A DNA stretch of 64,000 nucleotides from assembly GCF_004297405.1 (NCBI RefSeq), contig NZ_SCVC01000011.1:124001-188000 (forward strand), in the 5' to 3' direction. The translations under genes and the position numbers were made by a program. The notes beneath the pieces are model-generated. The model was not told the origin of the DNA and searched no databases. It saw only the letters and a program-made list of their open reading frames with translations. This stretch comes from Reyranella sp. GTDB taxonomy: Bacteria > Pseudomonadota > Alphaproteobacteria > Reyranellales > Reyranellaceae. Shown here piece after piece: positions 1 to 7,329 of the stretch (the first letter of the stretch is position 1; each line of letters opens with the position of its first letter).

Positions 1-1031
1 TGGGTGATGAGCGAATCGATGTCTATTTTTCCGTCCATGTACCAGTCGACGATCTTCGGAACGTCGCGGCGGCCTTTGGCGCCGCCGAATGCCGTGCCCA
101 TCCAGTGACGGCCTGTCACGAGCTGGAACGGCCGCGTCGAAATCTCCTGGCCGGCGCCCGCGACGCCGATGATCACCGATTTGCCCCAGCCACGATGGCA
201 GCACTCCAGTGCCTGGCGCATCAGTTTAGTGCTGCCGACGCATTCGAAGCTGTAGTCGGCACCGCCGTCGGTCAGCTCGACGAGATGCGCCACCAGATCC
301 TTGCCACCGAGGTCGTTGGGATTGACGAAGTGCGTCATGCCGAACTTGCGGCCGAGCGCTTCGCGTGCCGGGTTGAGATCGACGCCCACGATCATGTTGG
401 CGCCGACCATGCGCGCGCCCTGCAGCACGTTGAGGCCGATGCCACCCAGGCCGAACACCACGACATTCGCGCCGGGTTCGACCTTGGCCGTGTTGATCAC
501 AGCGCCGATGCCGGTCGTGACACCGCAGCCGATGTAGCAAACCTTGTCGAACGGCGCGTCGGGCCGGATCTTGGCGAGCGCGATCTCGGGCAGCACCGTG
601 TAGTTCGAGAAGGTCGAGCAGCCCATATAGTGGTGGATCTTCTTGCCCTTGATCGAAAAGCGGCTCGAGCCGTCGGGCATCACACCCTGGCCCTGTGTCG
701 ACCGGATCGCGGTGCAGAGGTTGGTCTTGCCGGAGAGGCAGGATTTACAGGCGCGGCATTCCGGCGTGTAGAGCGGGATCACGTGGTCGCCCTTCTTGAG
801 CGACACGATGCCAGGACCGACATCGACGACGACGCCTGCGCCCTCGTGGCCGAAGATCACCGGGAACAGGCCTTCGGGATCGCCGCCGGATCTCGTGAAC
901 TCGTCGGTGTGGCAGACGCCGGACGCCTTGATCTCGACCAGTACCTCGCCGAACTTCGGGCCTTCGAGGTCGACGGTTTCGATCTCAAGAGTCTTGCCGG
1001 CCTCGTAACAGACCGCTGCTTTTGTCTTCAC
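1..1031 (-). CDS. frmA: S-(hydroxymethyl)glutathione dehydrogenase (class III alcohol dehydrogenase), 3' end outside window
   Basis: Cytosolic zinc- and NAD-dependent enzyme that oxidises the glutathione adduct of formaldehyde to S-formylglutathione. From the GTG at 1031 (GGGGAG six bases upstream) 343 codons are visible and about 27 C-terminal residues lie beyond the window. Visible are the catalytic zinc segment GVCHTD (Cys40), GHEGAG (His62, Glu63), the four-cysteine structural zinc lobe in PECRACKSC...C, and the NAD-binding GLGGIG. The stretch around PFQLVTGR is typical of class III enzymes. It lies 53 bases downstream of the nitronate monooxygenase gene on the same strand and may share its transcript. 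The class assignment is secure; the physiological substrate is inferred from the family. Confidence 0.93.
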   Translation of the reverse strand, partial: MKTKAAVCYEAGKTLEIETVDLEGPKFGEVLVEIKASGVCHTDEFTRSGGDPEGLFPVIFGHEGAGVVVDVGPGIVSLKKGDHVIPLYTPECRACKSCLSGKTNLCTAIRSTQGQGVMPDGSSRFSIKGKKIHHYMGCSTFSNYTVLPEIALAKIRPDAPFDKVCYIGCGVTTGIGAVINTAKVEPGANVVVFGLGGIGLNVLQGARMVGANMIVGVDLNPAREALGRKFGMTHFVNPNDLGGKDLVAHLVELTDGGADYSFECVGSTKLMRQALECCHRGWGKSVIIGVAGAGQEISTRPFQLVTGRHWMGTAFGGAKGRRDVPKIVDWYMDGKIDIDSLIT

Positions 1032-1084
1032 GCTGAACTCCCCGTGCTGTGGCGCGAAGCCTAGAGCAGGGGGGCGGTCCTAGT

Positions 1085-2065
1085 CTATGCCGTGGCACGA
1101 TCGGCGAGCACGCGCGCCATTTCAGACTTCGCCTCGCGATACTGCGTGATTAGGCGCCGGCAGAGCTCCGCAGTCGTCGGCACGTCCTCGATATTCCCGA
1201 CGCCGTGGCCGGCCGTGTAGATATCTTTCCAGCGCTTCTTGTTCTCCCGCGAGTCGACGATCTTGCCGGGAAGCGTCGTGCGCAGCACGTCGAGGTCGAT
1301 GCCGGCGGCGAGTAGGCTCGGCGTCAGCCAATTGGCCGGCGCGCCGTCGATCGACGCGGTGAGAAAAACATCGGTGGCGCACGTGTTCAGGATCATGTCC
1401 TTGTGCGCCTGTGCCGCCATCGCTTCGCTGGTCGCGATGAAGCGCGTTCCGATATAGGCGAGGTCGGCGCCCATCGCTTCGGCGGCCAGCACGTCGCGGC
1501 CCGTGGTCTGGCCACCTGCCAGCACCACGGCAAAGCTGTCACCCAGCTGCCGCACTTCGTTCATCAGTGCGAAGGGATTGATCGTGCCGGTATGGCCGCC
1601 GGCGCCGCCAGCGACAGCGATGACGCCATCGACTCCTGCCTCCAACGCCTTCTCGGCATGACGCCGGTTGGCGATATCGTGCAGCGCAACGGCGCCCCAA
1701 CCATGAATGCGTTTGATCGCGTCGCCCGGAGCGCCCTTGGACGTCAGCACGACGGGCACTTTGTATTTCTCGACCAATTCGAGATCGCCCGGATAGCGCG
1801 GGTTGGAGGCGTGCACGACGAGGTTCACCGCCCAGGGCGCGGGCTGTCGGCCGGCATCCTCGAGACGTTTCATGCCCTCGACCATCTCGTCGAGCCAATG
1901 CTGGAATTCCTCGCGGCTGCGGGTGCCGTGCGCGGGAAAGCTTCCCATGATGCCTTCGCCGCAACAGGCGAGCGCCAGGGCAGGGTTGGATACGAGGAAC
2001 ATCGGGGCGGCAATGGCGGGGATCGCCATGCGCTCCATCAATCTCTGTACGTCAGCGCGTGGCAT
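1085..2065 (-). CDS. Nitronate monooxygenase family (2-nitropropane dioxygenase-like) flavoprotein
   Basis: FMN-dependent TIM-barrel enzyme of 326 residues. Family members oxidise alkyl nitronates, and many serve unknown substrates. The N-terminal MAIPAIAAPMFLVSNP matches the first strand of the barrel, GGAGGHTG near residue 155 is the loop carrying the family histidine, and GGQTTGRDVLAAEAMGA followed by YIGTRF forms the FMN-phosphate region. No clear ribosome site precedes the ATG at 2065; a start at the internal ATG at 2038 is possible. The gene is divergent from the LLM monooxygenase at 2178 across 112 bases, which must hold both promoters. Family is confident; substrate unknown. Confidence 0.85.
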   Translation of the reverse strand: MPRADVQRLMERMAIPAIAAPMFLVSNPALALACCGEGIMGSFPAHGTRSREEFQHWLDEMVEGMKRLEDAGRQPAPWAVNLVVHASNPRYPGDLELVEKYKVPVVLTSKGAPGDAIKRIHGWGAVALHDIANRRHAEKALEAGVDGVIAVAGGAGGHTGTINPFALMNEVRQLGDSFAVVLAGGQTTGRDVLAAEAMGADLAYIGTRFIATSEAMAAQAHKDMILNTCATDVFLTASIDGAPANWLTPSLLAAGIDLDVLRTTLPGKIVDSRENKKRWKDIYTAGHGVGNIEDVPTTAELCRRLITQYREAKSEMARVLADRATA

Positions 2066-2177
2066 GGTCGATCTGGTGCGGTTTGTGCTTCCGCCTTGCG
2101 GCAGTTGTGGTGGCAGTCATTTCACTCGTCTCGGCACATGGTGGCCTGTGCTAGGGTCGCGGTCCACGGAGGACTTC

Positions 2178-3392
2178 ATGGTACAGACCGGCAATCATAA
2201 GGGGCTCACATTCGGCATCTTCCTGGCGCCGTTCCATCGCGTGGGCGAGAATCCGACGCTCGCGATGGCGCGCGACATGGAGTTGATCGAGTGGATCGAC
2301 GAGCTGGGCTTCGACGAAGCCTGGATCGGTGAGCACCACTCCGCCGGTTGGGAAACCATCGCGTCGCCAGAAGTGTTCATCGGCGCCGCCATCGAGCGCA
2401 CGCGGTACATCCGGCTGGGCTCGGGCGTGACCAGCCTGCCGTATCACCACCCGCTGATGGTGGCGAACCGCTTCGTGCAGCTCGATCACATGTCGCGCGG
2501 CCGCACCATGCTGGGCTGCGGCCCAGGCGCGCTGCCATCCGATGCCTACATGATGGGCATCGAACCCTCGACGCAGCGGCCGCGCATGGAAGAGGCGCTG
2601 GCAGCCATCATGGCGCTGCTGAAGTGCGAGGAGCCGGTCACCATGAAGACCGACTGGTTCGAGCTGAAGGAAGCGCGACTGCATCTCGCGCCCTACAGTT
2701 ATCCGCATTTCCCGATCGCCTGTGCCAGCACCATCACGCCCTCGGGCATGATCGCTGCCGGCAAGCACGGGCTCGGCGTGCTGTCGATCGGCGCTGGTAT
2801 TCCCGGCGGACCTGAGATGCTCGGCAAGCAGTGGGGCATCTACGAGGAGACGGCGGCCAAGCACGGCCAGACGGCCGATCGCGGCAAGTGGCGCGTCGTG
2901 GTGAATGCCCATATTGCCGAGGACGACGAGCAGGCGCTGCGCGAAGTCCACACCGGTGAGCGTCGCGAGACCGTGACCTACTTCGAGGACACGCTTGGCC
3001 GCCCGCCGGGCCGCGCCGACGATCCGTTACGTGACGGCGTGAAGATGGGCACGACCCTGGTCGGTAGCCCCGACACGGTCGCCAAGGGCATCGAGCGACT
3101 GCTCGGCTTCTCCAATGGCGGGTTCGGTGGCGTGCTGTTCCGTGCCCACGAATGGGCGACGCGCGAGCAGACGATGCGCTCCTATGAACTCTTCGCGCGC
3201 TATGTGATGCCGCGCTTCCAGGGTTCGCTCGACACGATCGTCAATTCGAACCAGTGGGCCAAGGACAACCGCAAGGGTATCTTTGGTCCCAACGTGGCCG
3301 CCGTGAAGAAAGCCTTCACCGATGCCGGCCGCGAGGCACCGGAAGAGTTCCGCGCCCGCACACCCGGCGCGCGCGACGTGGCCAACGACTGA
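2178..3392 (+). CDS. LLM-class flavin-dependent monooxygenase (bacterial luciferase-like)
   Basis: A 404-residue luciferase-fold oxidoreductase that would use reduced FMN (or F420) to oxygenate an organic substrate. Early motifs are GIFLAPFHRVGENPTLA, WIGEHHSAGWE and GSGVTSLPYHHPLMVANR, typical of the limonene-1,2-monooxygenase/alkanal-monooxygenase branch. The C-terminal third has GTTLVGSPDTVAKGIERLL, the usual helix before the last strands. The start is the ATG at 2178, preceded by GGAGGA; the open frame extends further upstream, but that part overlaps the divergent gene and is not family-like. No reductase partner is adjacent. Substrate cannot be read from sequence. Confidence 0.87.
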   Translation: MVQTGNHKGLTFGIFLAPFHRVGENPTLAMARDMELIEWIDELGFDEAWIGEHHSAGWETIASPEVFIGAAIERTRYIRLGSGVTSLPYHHPLMVANRFVQLDHMSRGRTMLGCGPGALPSDAYMMGIEPSTQRPRMEEALAAIMALLKCEEPVTMKTDWFELKEARLHLAPYSYPHFPIACASTITPSGMIAAGKHGLGVLSIGAGIPGGPEMLGKQWGIYEETAAKHGQTADRGKWRVVVNAHIAEDDEQALREVHTGERRETVTYFEDTLGRPPGRADDPLRDGVKMGTTLVGSPDTVAKGIERLLGFSNGGFGGVLFRAHEWATREQTMRSYELFARYVMPRFQGSLDTIVNSNQWAKDNRKGIFGPNVAAVKKAFTDAGREAPEEFRARTPGARDVAND

Positions 3393-3411
3393 TCGTTGTT
3401 CCTAACGAAGG

Positions 3412-4218
3412 CTAGAACGTCTTCTTGTCGCCGGGGTTCATCTCCAGAACCTCGGTGGAAGTCTGGCCCAAGGCCGCCTTGTATTCGGCTGGCGTTCCGC
3501 GGAGGAACGGGTTGGTTCCGTAGTGGACCGGCAGCGCCATCTTGGGCTTCAGCATTTCCTTGGTGGCGTAGGCGGCATCCTTGGGGCTCATGACGAAATG
3601 GCCGCCGATCGGGATCAGGATCAGGTCCGGCTTGTAGTAGTCGCCGATCAGCTTCATGTCGCCGAACAGGCCGGTGTCGCCCATTTGGTAGATCTTGAAG
3701 CCATTCTCGAGTTCGATGATGAAGCCCACGGGTTCGCCGGCCGCATAGACCGTGTCTTTGCCAGTGGCCGGATCTTTCAGCACCATCTCCGATGAATGCT
3801 CGGCATGGACCTGGGTGATCTTCACGCCGGGGAAGGGCTCGATCGTGCCCGACTTGTTCATGCGCGGCCCCAGGTTGGCCGGCAGGACGCCCAGGGTCGT
3901 GAGGGTCTGGTTGAGGCCCGCAGGTGCCCACATCGGCACATTGTGCTTCTTGGCGAGTTCCACTGCGTCGCCGAGATGATCGCCGTGGCCGTGCGTCACC
4001 AGGATCAGGTCGACCTTACCCAACGCATCGAGGTTCTTGAGCTCTTGCGGCGTCTTCGGATTCGCCATGATCCAGGGATCGATCATGATCACCTTGCCGC
4101 CCGCCGTGGTGAGCTTGAAGGCGGACTGGCCGAACCATTGCAGCTCGGGCTTGCCTTGGGCGTGTGCGGCGCTGAACCACAGGCTTGCACCGAGGATGAA
4201 GGCGATGAGACGGACCAT
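3412..4218 (-). CDS. Secreted metallo-beta-lactamase-fold metal-dependent hydrolase (UPF0173-like)
   Basis: A 268-residue protein with a Sec signal peptide (MVRLIAFILGASLWFSAAHA, cleavage expected after AHA), so it probably acts in the periplasm. The HxHxDH zinc motif is THGHGDHLGD (His76, His78, Asp80, His81), and later metal ligands are likely in HAEHSSE, MGDTGLFGD and LPVHYGTNP. This is the layout of the UPF0173/YtkL-like branch. An AGGGAG ribosome site precedes the ATG. It is convergent with the LLM monooxygenase (19-base gap) and divergent from the thiolase operon. A signal peptide is unusual for this mostly cytosolic group. Substrate unknown. Confidence 0.82.
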   Translation of the reverse strand: MVRLIAFILGASLWFSAAHAQGKPELQWFGQSAFKLTTAGGKVIMIDPWIMANPKTPQELKNLDALGKVDLILVTHGHGDHLGDAVELAKKHNVPMWAPAGLNQTLTTLGVLPANLGPRMNKSGTIEPFPGVKITQVHAEHSSEMVLKDPATGKDTVYAAGEPVGFIIELENGFKIYQMGDTGLFGDMKLIGDYYKPDLILIPIGGHFVMSPKDAAYATKEMLKPKMALPVHYGTNPFLRGTPAEYKAALGQTSTEVLEMNPGDKKTF

Positions 4219-4343
4219 CGTGGTTCTCCCTGACTTTATTTTGCAAAGCCTAACATGGTTCTTCAGGGCGGAAGTTGTCGCTTTTCCGTGAGCCGCTCCT
4301 CGGCCACGATGCAGCGCAGCATAAAAGAGGAGAAAGCCCGCCG

Positions 4344-5516
4344 ATGAGCATCAAGGGCAAAGCGTATATTGCCGGCATCTACGAACATCCGACGCGCCTT
4401 GCGAAGGATCTCTCGCTGGCCCAGATCCACGCGGAAGTGGCCAAGGGCGCGCTGGAGGATGCAGGTCTCACCAAGGACGATGTCGACGGTTATTTCTGTG
4501 CCGGTGACGCGCCGGGTCTCGGCCCGATGTCGATGGTCGAGTACATGGGCCTCAAGGTCCGCCACGTCGATTCGACCGACACTGGCGGGTCGTCCTATGT
4601 GCTCCATGTCGGCCACGCCGCCGAGGCGATCGCCGCGGGCAAATGCAAGGTGGCGCTGATCACGCTCGCCGGCCGGCCGCGCGCCGAAGGCATGGCAACT
4701 GGCACCGTGCCGCGCAGCCGCGGCGGCACGCCGACGCCCGATGAGCCCTTCGAGTTCCCCTACGGGCCGACCGTCGTGAACATGTACGCGATGTGCGCCA
4801 TGCGCCACATGCACGAATTCGGTACGACCTCCGAGCAGCTTGCCTGGATCAAAGTCGCCGCTTCGCACCATGCGCAGTACAACCCGCATGCCCTCCTGAA
4901 GGACGTGGTCACGGTCGAAGACGTCGTGAACTCGCCGATGATCTCCGACCCGCTGCACCGGCTCGACTGCTGCGTCATCACCGACGGTGGTGGCGCGATC
5001 GTGGTCGTGGCGCCGGAGATCGCGGCCAAGCTCAAGCAGCCGAAGATCAAGCTGCTGGGCGCGTCTGAGTTCATCAAAACCCAGATGGGCGGCAAGGTCG
5101 ATCTCACCTATTCGGGTGCGCGCTTCACCGGCGCGGCGGCCTTCGCCGAGGCAGGCGTGAAGCCCGCCGACATCAAGTACGCCTCGATCTACGACAGCTT
5201 CACCATCACGGTGCTGATGCAGCTCGAGGATCTCGGCTTCTGCGAGAAGGGCCAGGGCGGCCGTTTCGTGGCCGACGGCAACCTGATCTCGGGCACCGGC
5301 AAGCTGCCGTTCAACACCGACGGCGGCGGGCTCTGCTCCAACCATCCCGCCAACCGCGGCGGTCTCACCAAGGTCCTGGAGGCAGTGCGCCAGCTCCGCG
5401 GCGAAGCGCACCCCAAGGTGCAGGTGAAGAACTGCGACCTCGCCATCGCGCACGGCACCGGCGGTTCGCTCGGCCTGCGCCACGGCAGCGCCACCGTCAT
5501 TCTGGAAAGGGAGTAA
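4344..5516 (+). CDS. Thiolase-like protein (SCP-x/acetyl-CoA acetyltransferase-related)
   Basis: A 390-residue thiolase-superfamily protein of the kind annotated as thiolase or lipid-transfer protein. The N-terminal half holds GYFCAGDAPGLGPMSM and DSTDTGGSSYVLHVGHAAEAI; the serine in GGSS stands where classical thiolases keep the nucleophilic cysteine, so condensing activity is uncertain. NTDGGGLCSNHPANRGG and AHGTGGSLGLRHGSA near the C terminus are the conserved histidine and glycine-rich loops. The start at 4344 follows AGGAGAAAG. Three bases separate its stop from the DUF35 gene, and such pairs usually form a heterocomplex acting on CoA thioesters in lipid or steroid breakdown. Confidence 0.85.
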   Translation: MSIKGKAYIAGIYEHPTRLAKDLSLAQIHAEVAKGALEDAGLTKDDVDGYFCAGDAPGLGPMSMVEYMGLKVRHVDSTDTGGSSYVLHVGHAAEAIAAGKCKVALITLAGRPRAEGMATGTVPRSRGGTPTPDEPFEFPYGPTVVNMYAMCAMRHMHEFGTTSEQLAWIKVAASHHAQYNPHALLKDVVTVEDVVNSPMISDPLHRLDCCVITDGGGAIVVVAPEIAAKLKQPKIKLLGASEFIKTQMGGKVDLTYSGARFTGAAAFAEAGVKPADIKYASIYDSFTITVLMQLEDLGFCEKGQGGRFVADGNLISGTGKLPFNTDGGGLCSNHPANRGGLTKVLEAVRQLRGEAHPKVQVKNCDLAIAHGTGGSLGLRHGSATVILERE

Positions 5517-5519
5517 GTC

Positions 5520-5915
5520 ATGGCCGACACCAAAGAGCGCAAGTTGCCGGCCCCGGCGATTAGCCCCGAGACGCAGGCCTATTGGGATGCGGCAGGTAAG
5601 GGCAAGCTGCTGGTGAAGAAGTGCACGGCCTGCGGCGAGGCGCATCACTATCCGCGGCCTATCTGCCCATTCTGCTTCAGCGACAAGACCGAATGGACCG
5701 AAGCTTCGGGCAAGGGCACGATCTACTCCTTCAGCGTCATGCGCCGCGCGCCGGTGCCTTACGCCATGGCCTATGTGACCCTGGCCGAGGGCCCCCGCAT
5801 GGTGACGAACATCGTCGATTGCGACTTCGACAAGCTGAAGTGCGATCAGCCGGTGAAGCTGGTCTTCAAGCCGACCGATGGCGGCCCGCCGCTGCCGATG
5901 TTCACGCCGGCCTGA
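5520..5915 (+). CDS. DUF35 OB-fold protein with N-terminal zinc ribbon, partner of the thiolase
   Basis: 131 residues with a rubredoxin-like zinc ribbon (CTACGEAHHYPRPICPFC, two CxxC knuckles near residues 36-53) followed by a DUF35 OB-fold (GKGTIYSFSVMRRAP ... YAMAYVTLAEGPRM). Proteins of this type bind acyl-CoA or support a thiolase or aldolase partner. The gene starts three bases after the thiolase stop and is certainly co-transcribed with it. Its last 14 bases overlap the end of the convergent FAD monooxygenase gene. Fold and pairing are confident; the pathway is not shown by the sequence. Confidence 0.88.
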   Translation: MADTKERKLPAPAISPETQAYWDAAGKGKLLVKKCTACGEAHHYPRPICPFCFSDKTEWTEASGKGTIYSFSVMRRAPVPYAMAYVTLAEGPRMVTNIVDCDFDKLKCDQPVKLVFKPTDGGPPLPMFTPA

Positions 5916-7329
5916 CCGGCAGAGCCGCGACCGCGTCGACGAGTTCGGCGCGGTCCGAGGCAACCGCAAAGACGTAGCGATCGGGCCGCAGTATTGCGGC
6001 CCTTTTGCTGTGGAGAGACAACCAGTCCAGGCCGACGTCCGGCAGCAGCACGGCATCGGTCTGCAGGCCGTCGAGCAACGTCGCTTCGCCGACGACGGCG
6101 AAGCATTGGCCGATCGCTTCGTCCATCAATTGGCCGTCACTGAGACGAGGTTGCGGGAAGATGGTGCCGACGGGCGGCGGTGCATCGAGGCGACAGCCAG
6201 GCCCCAGTTGCGGCTGCGGATAGTCGAACATTTCCACGCCTGCCTCGAAGCGACGATCGCGCGCGCGGGCTGCCTCGTGATCGGTCTCCTGTAGTACCGC
6301 GCCCAGGCGCACGGCGAGTTCGATGAAAGTGCGGACATGCGGCAGCCGCTCGCTTTCGTAAGAATCGAGCAGCGCATCGGAGACGCCGTCTTTCACCACG
6401 GCCGTAAGCTTCCAGGCAAGGTTGGCGGCATCGCGCAGACCGGCGCACATACCCTGGCCAAGGAAGGGCGGCGTTTGATGGCACGCATCGCCCGCCAGCA
6501 GCAGACGGCCTCTGCGCCAGCCTTCCTGAACGACCGAATGGAACGTGTAGACGGCGGCGCGTTCCGGTCGGGCGTCCGCTGGCCCCAGCCAGCGCGTGAT
6601 CATCGGCCAGAAGAGGTCGGGCTCGATCACACGGGCAGGATCGTCGCCCGGCATCAGCATGATCTCCCAGCGCCGGCGAAGACCACCGGGCGCGGCGCCG
6701 ACATTGACGATCGTCATCGGCCGCGCCGGATCGCAGAGTTGTACTGAATAGTCGGGCAGGCTGCGCACGCGGGGTGAATTTGGATCGCAGATGAGATCGA
6801 CGACCAGCCAGGGCTGATGCAGGCCGAGATCGACCCGGCGGCTGCCGATGGCGCGACGCACCAGCGAGCGCGCGCCGTCGCAGCCGACGATATAGCGCGC
6901 CTCTAGTTCATCGACAGATCCGACGTCGTGCCCCAGGTGAACCCGCACATTGGAAAAACGGGTCAGCCCGTCGCGCAGAATTCGTTCGAGTTCGGGTTGA
7001 TGGAAGTACCAGTTGCCGGCCCAGCCATGCGGACCGGGTCCGTCGATGCCGCGCCGGACCATGAGCGTCCGACCTTCGGCGTTGACGAAATGCATGCCTT
7101 TCGACGAGGGGCGAGCCGCGGCGGCGATCCGATCGGCAAGTCCTGCCGCCTGAAAGGTGCGCATGATCTCGCCGTCGAAATGCACGGCGCGCGGCAAGGG
7201 ATAGATCTCGCGCTCGCGGTCGAAGATATCGACCGCGAGTCCTTCTTGGCCCAGCAGGTTGGCCAGCAGGGCGCCGACCGGCCCGCAGCCGACGATGGCG
7301 ACGTCGGTCAGGAGTTGAGCACTTCCCAC
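5902..7329 (-). CDS. FAD-dependent aromatic hydroxylase (MhpA/PheA-type monooxygenase)
   Basis: A 475-residue flavoprotein hydroxylase. The Rossmann GxGxxG is VAIVGCGPVGALLANLL at the very N terminus, the DG motif is IVGCDGARSLVRRAIG, and the second FAD motif is RLLLAGDACHQTPPFLGQGMCAGLRDAANL. The GACHQTPPF variant and the general order match 3-(3-hydroxyphenyl)propionate hydroxylase-like enzymes. No ATG fits; the GTG at 7329 just ahead of the flavin motif is the best start and makes the gene overlap the upstream molybdenum hydroxylase gene by 22 bases, so the two are translated together. Aromatic substrate is inferred from family only. Confidence 0.85.
   Translation of the reverse strand: MGSAQLLTDVAIVGCGPVGALLANLLGQEGLAVDIFDREREIYPLPRAVHFDGEIMRTFQAAGLADRIAAAARPSSKGMHFVNAEGRTLMVRRGIDGPGPHGWAGNWYFHQPELERILRDGLTRFSNVRVHLGHDVGSVDELEARYIVGCDGARSLVRRAIGSRRVDLGLHQPWLVVDLICDPNSPRVRSLPDYSVQLCDPARPMTIVNVGAAPGGLRRRWEIMLMPGDDPARVIEPDLFWPMITRWLGPADARPERAAVYTFHSVVQEGWRRGRLLLAGDACHQTPPFLGQGMCAGLRDAANLAWKLTAVVKDGVSDALLDSYESERLPHVRTFIELAVRLGAVLQETDHEAARARDRRFEAGVEMFDYPQPQLGPGCRLDAPPPVGTIFPQPRLSDGQLMDEAIGQCFAVVGEATLLDGLQTDAVLLPDVGLDWLSLHSKRAAILRPDRYVFAVASDRAELVDAVAALPVRPA

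Noticed and set aside
4263..6056. Open frame of 597 codons on the minus strand opposite the thiolase/DUF35 genes
   Set aside because: It is antisense to two well-supported genes, rich in His, Arg and Ala without any domain, and arises from high-GC third positions.
5520..7329. Possible frameshift or sequencing error at the overlap of the DUF35 gene and the FAD hydroxylase
   Set aside because: Both proteins end in a family-typical way and the 14-base convergent overlap is compatible with intact genes.
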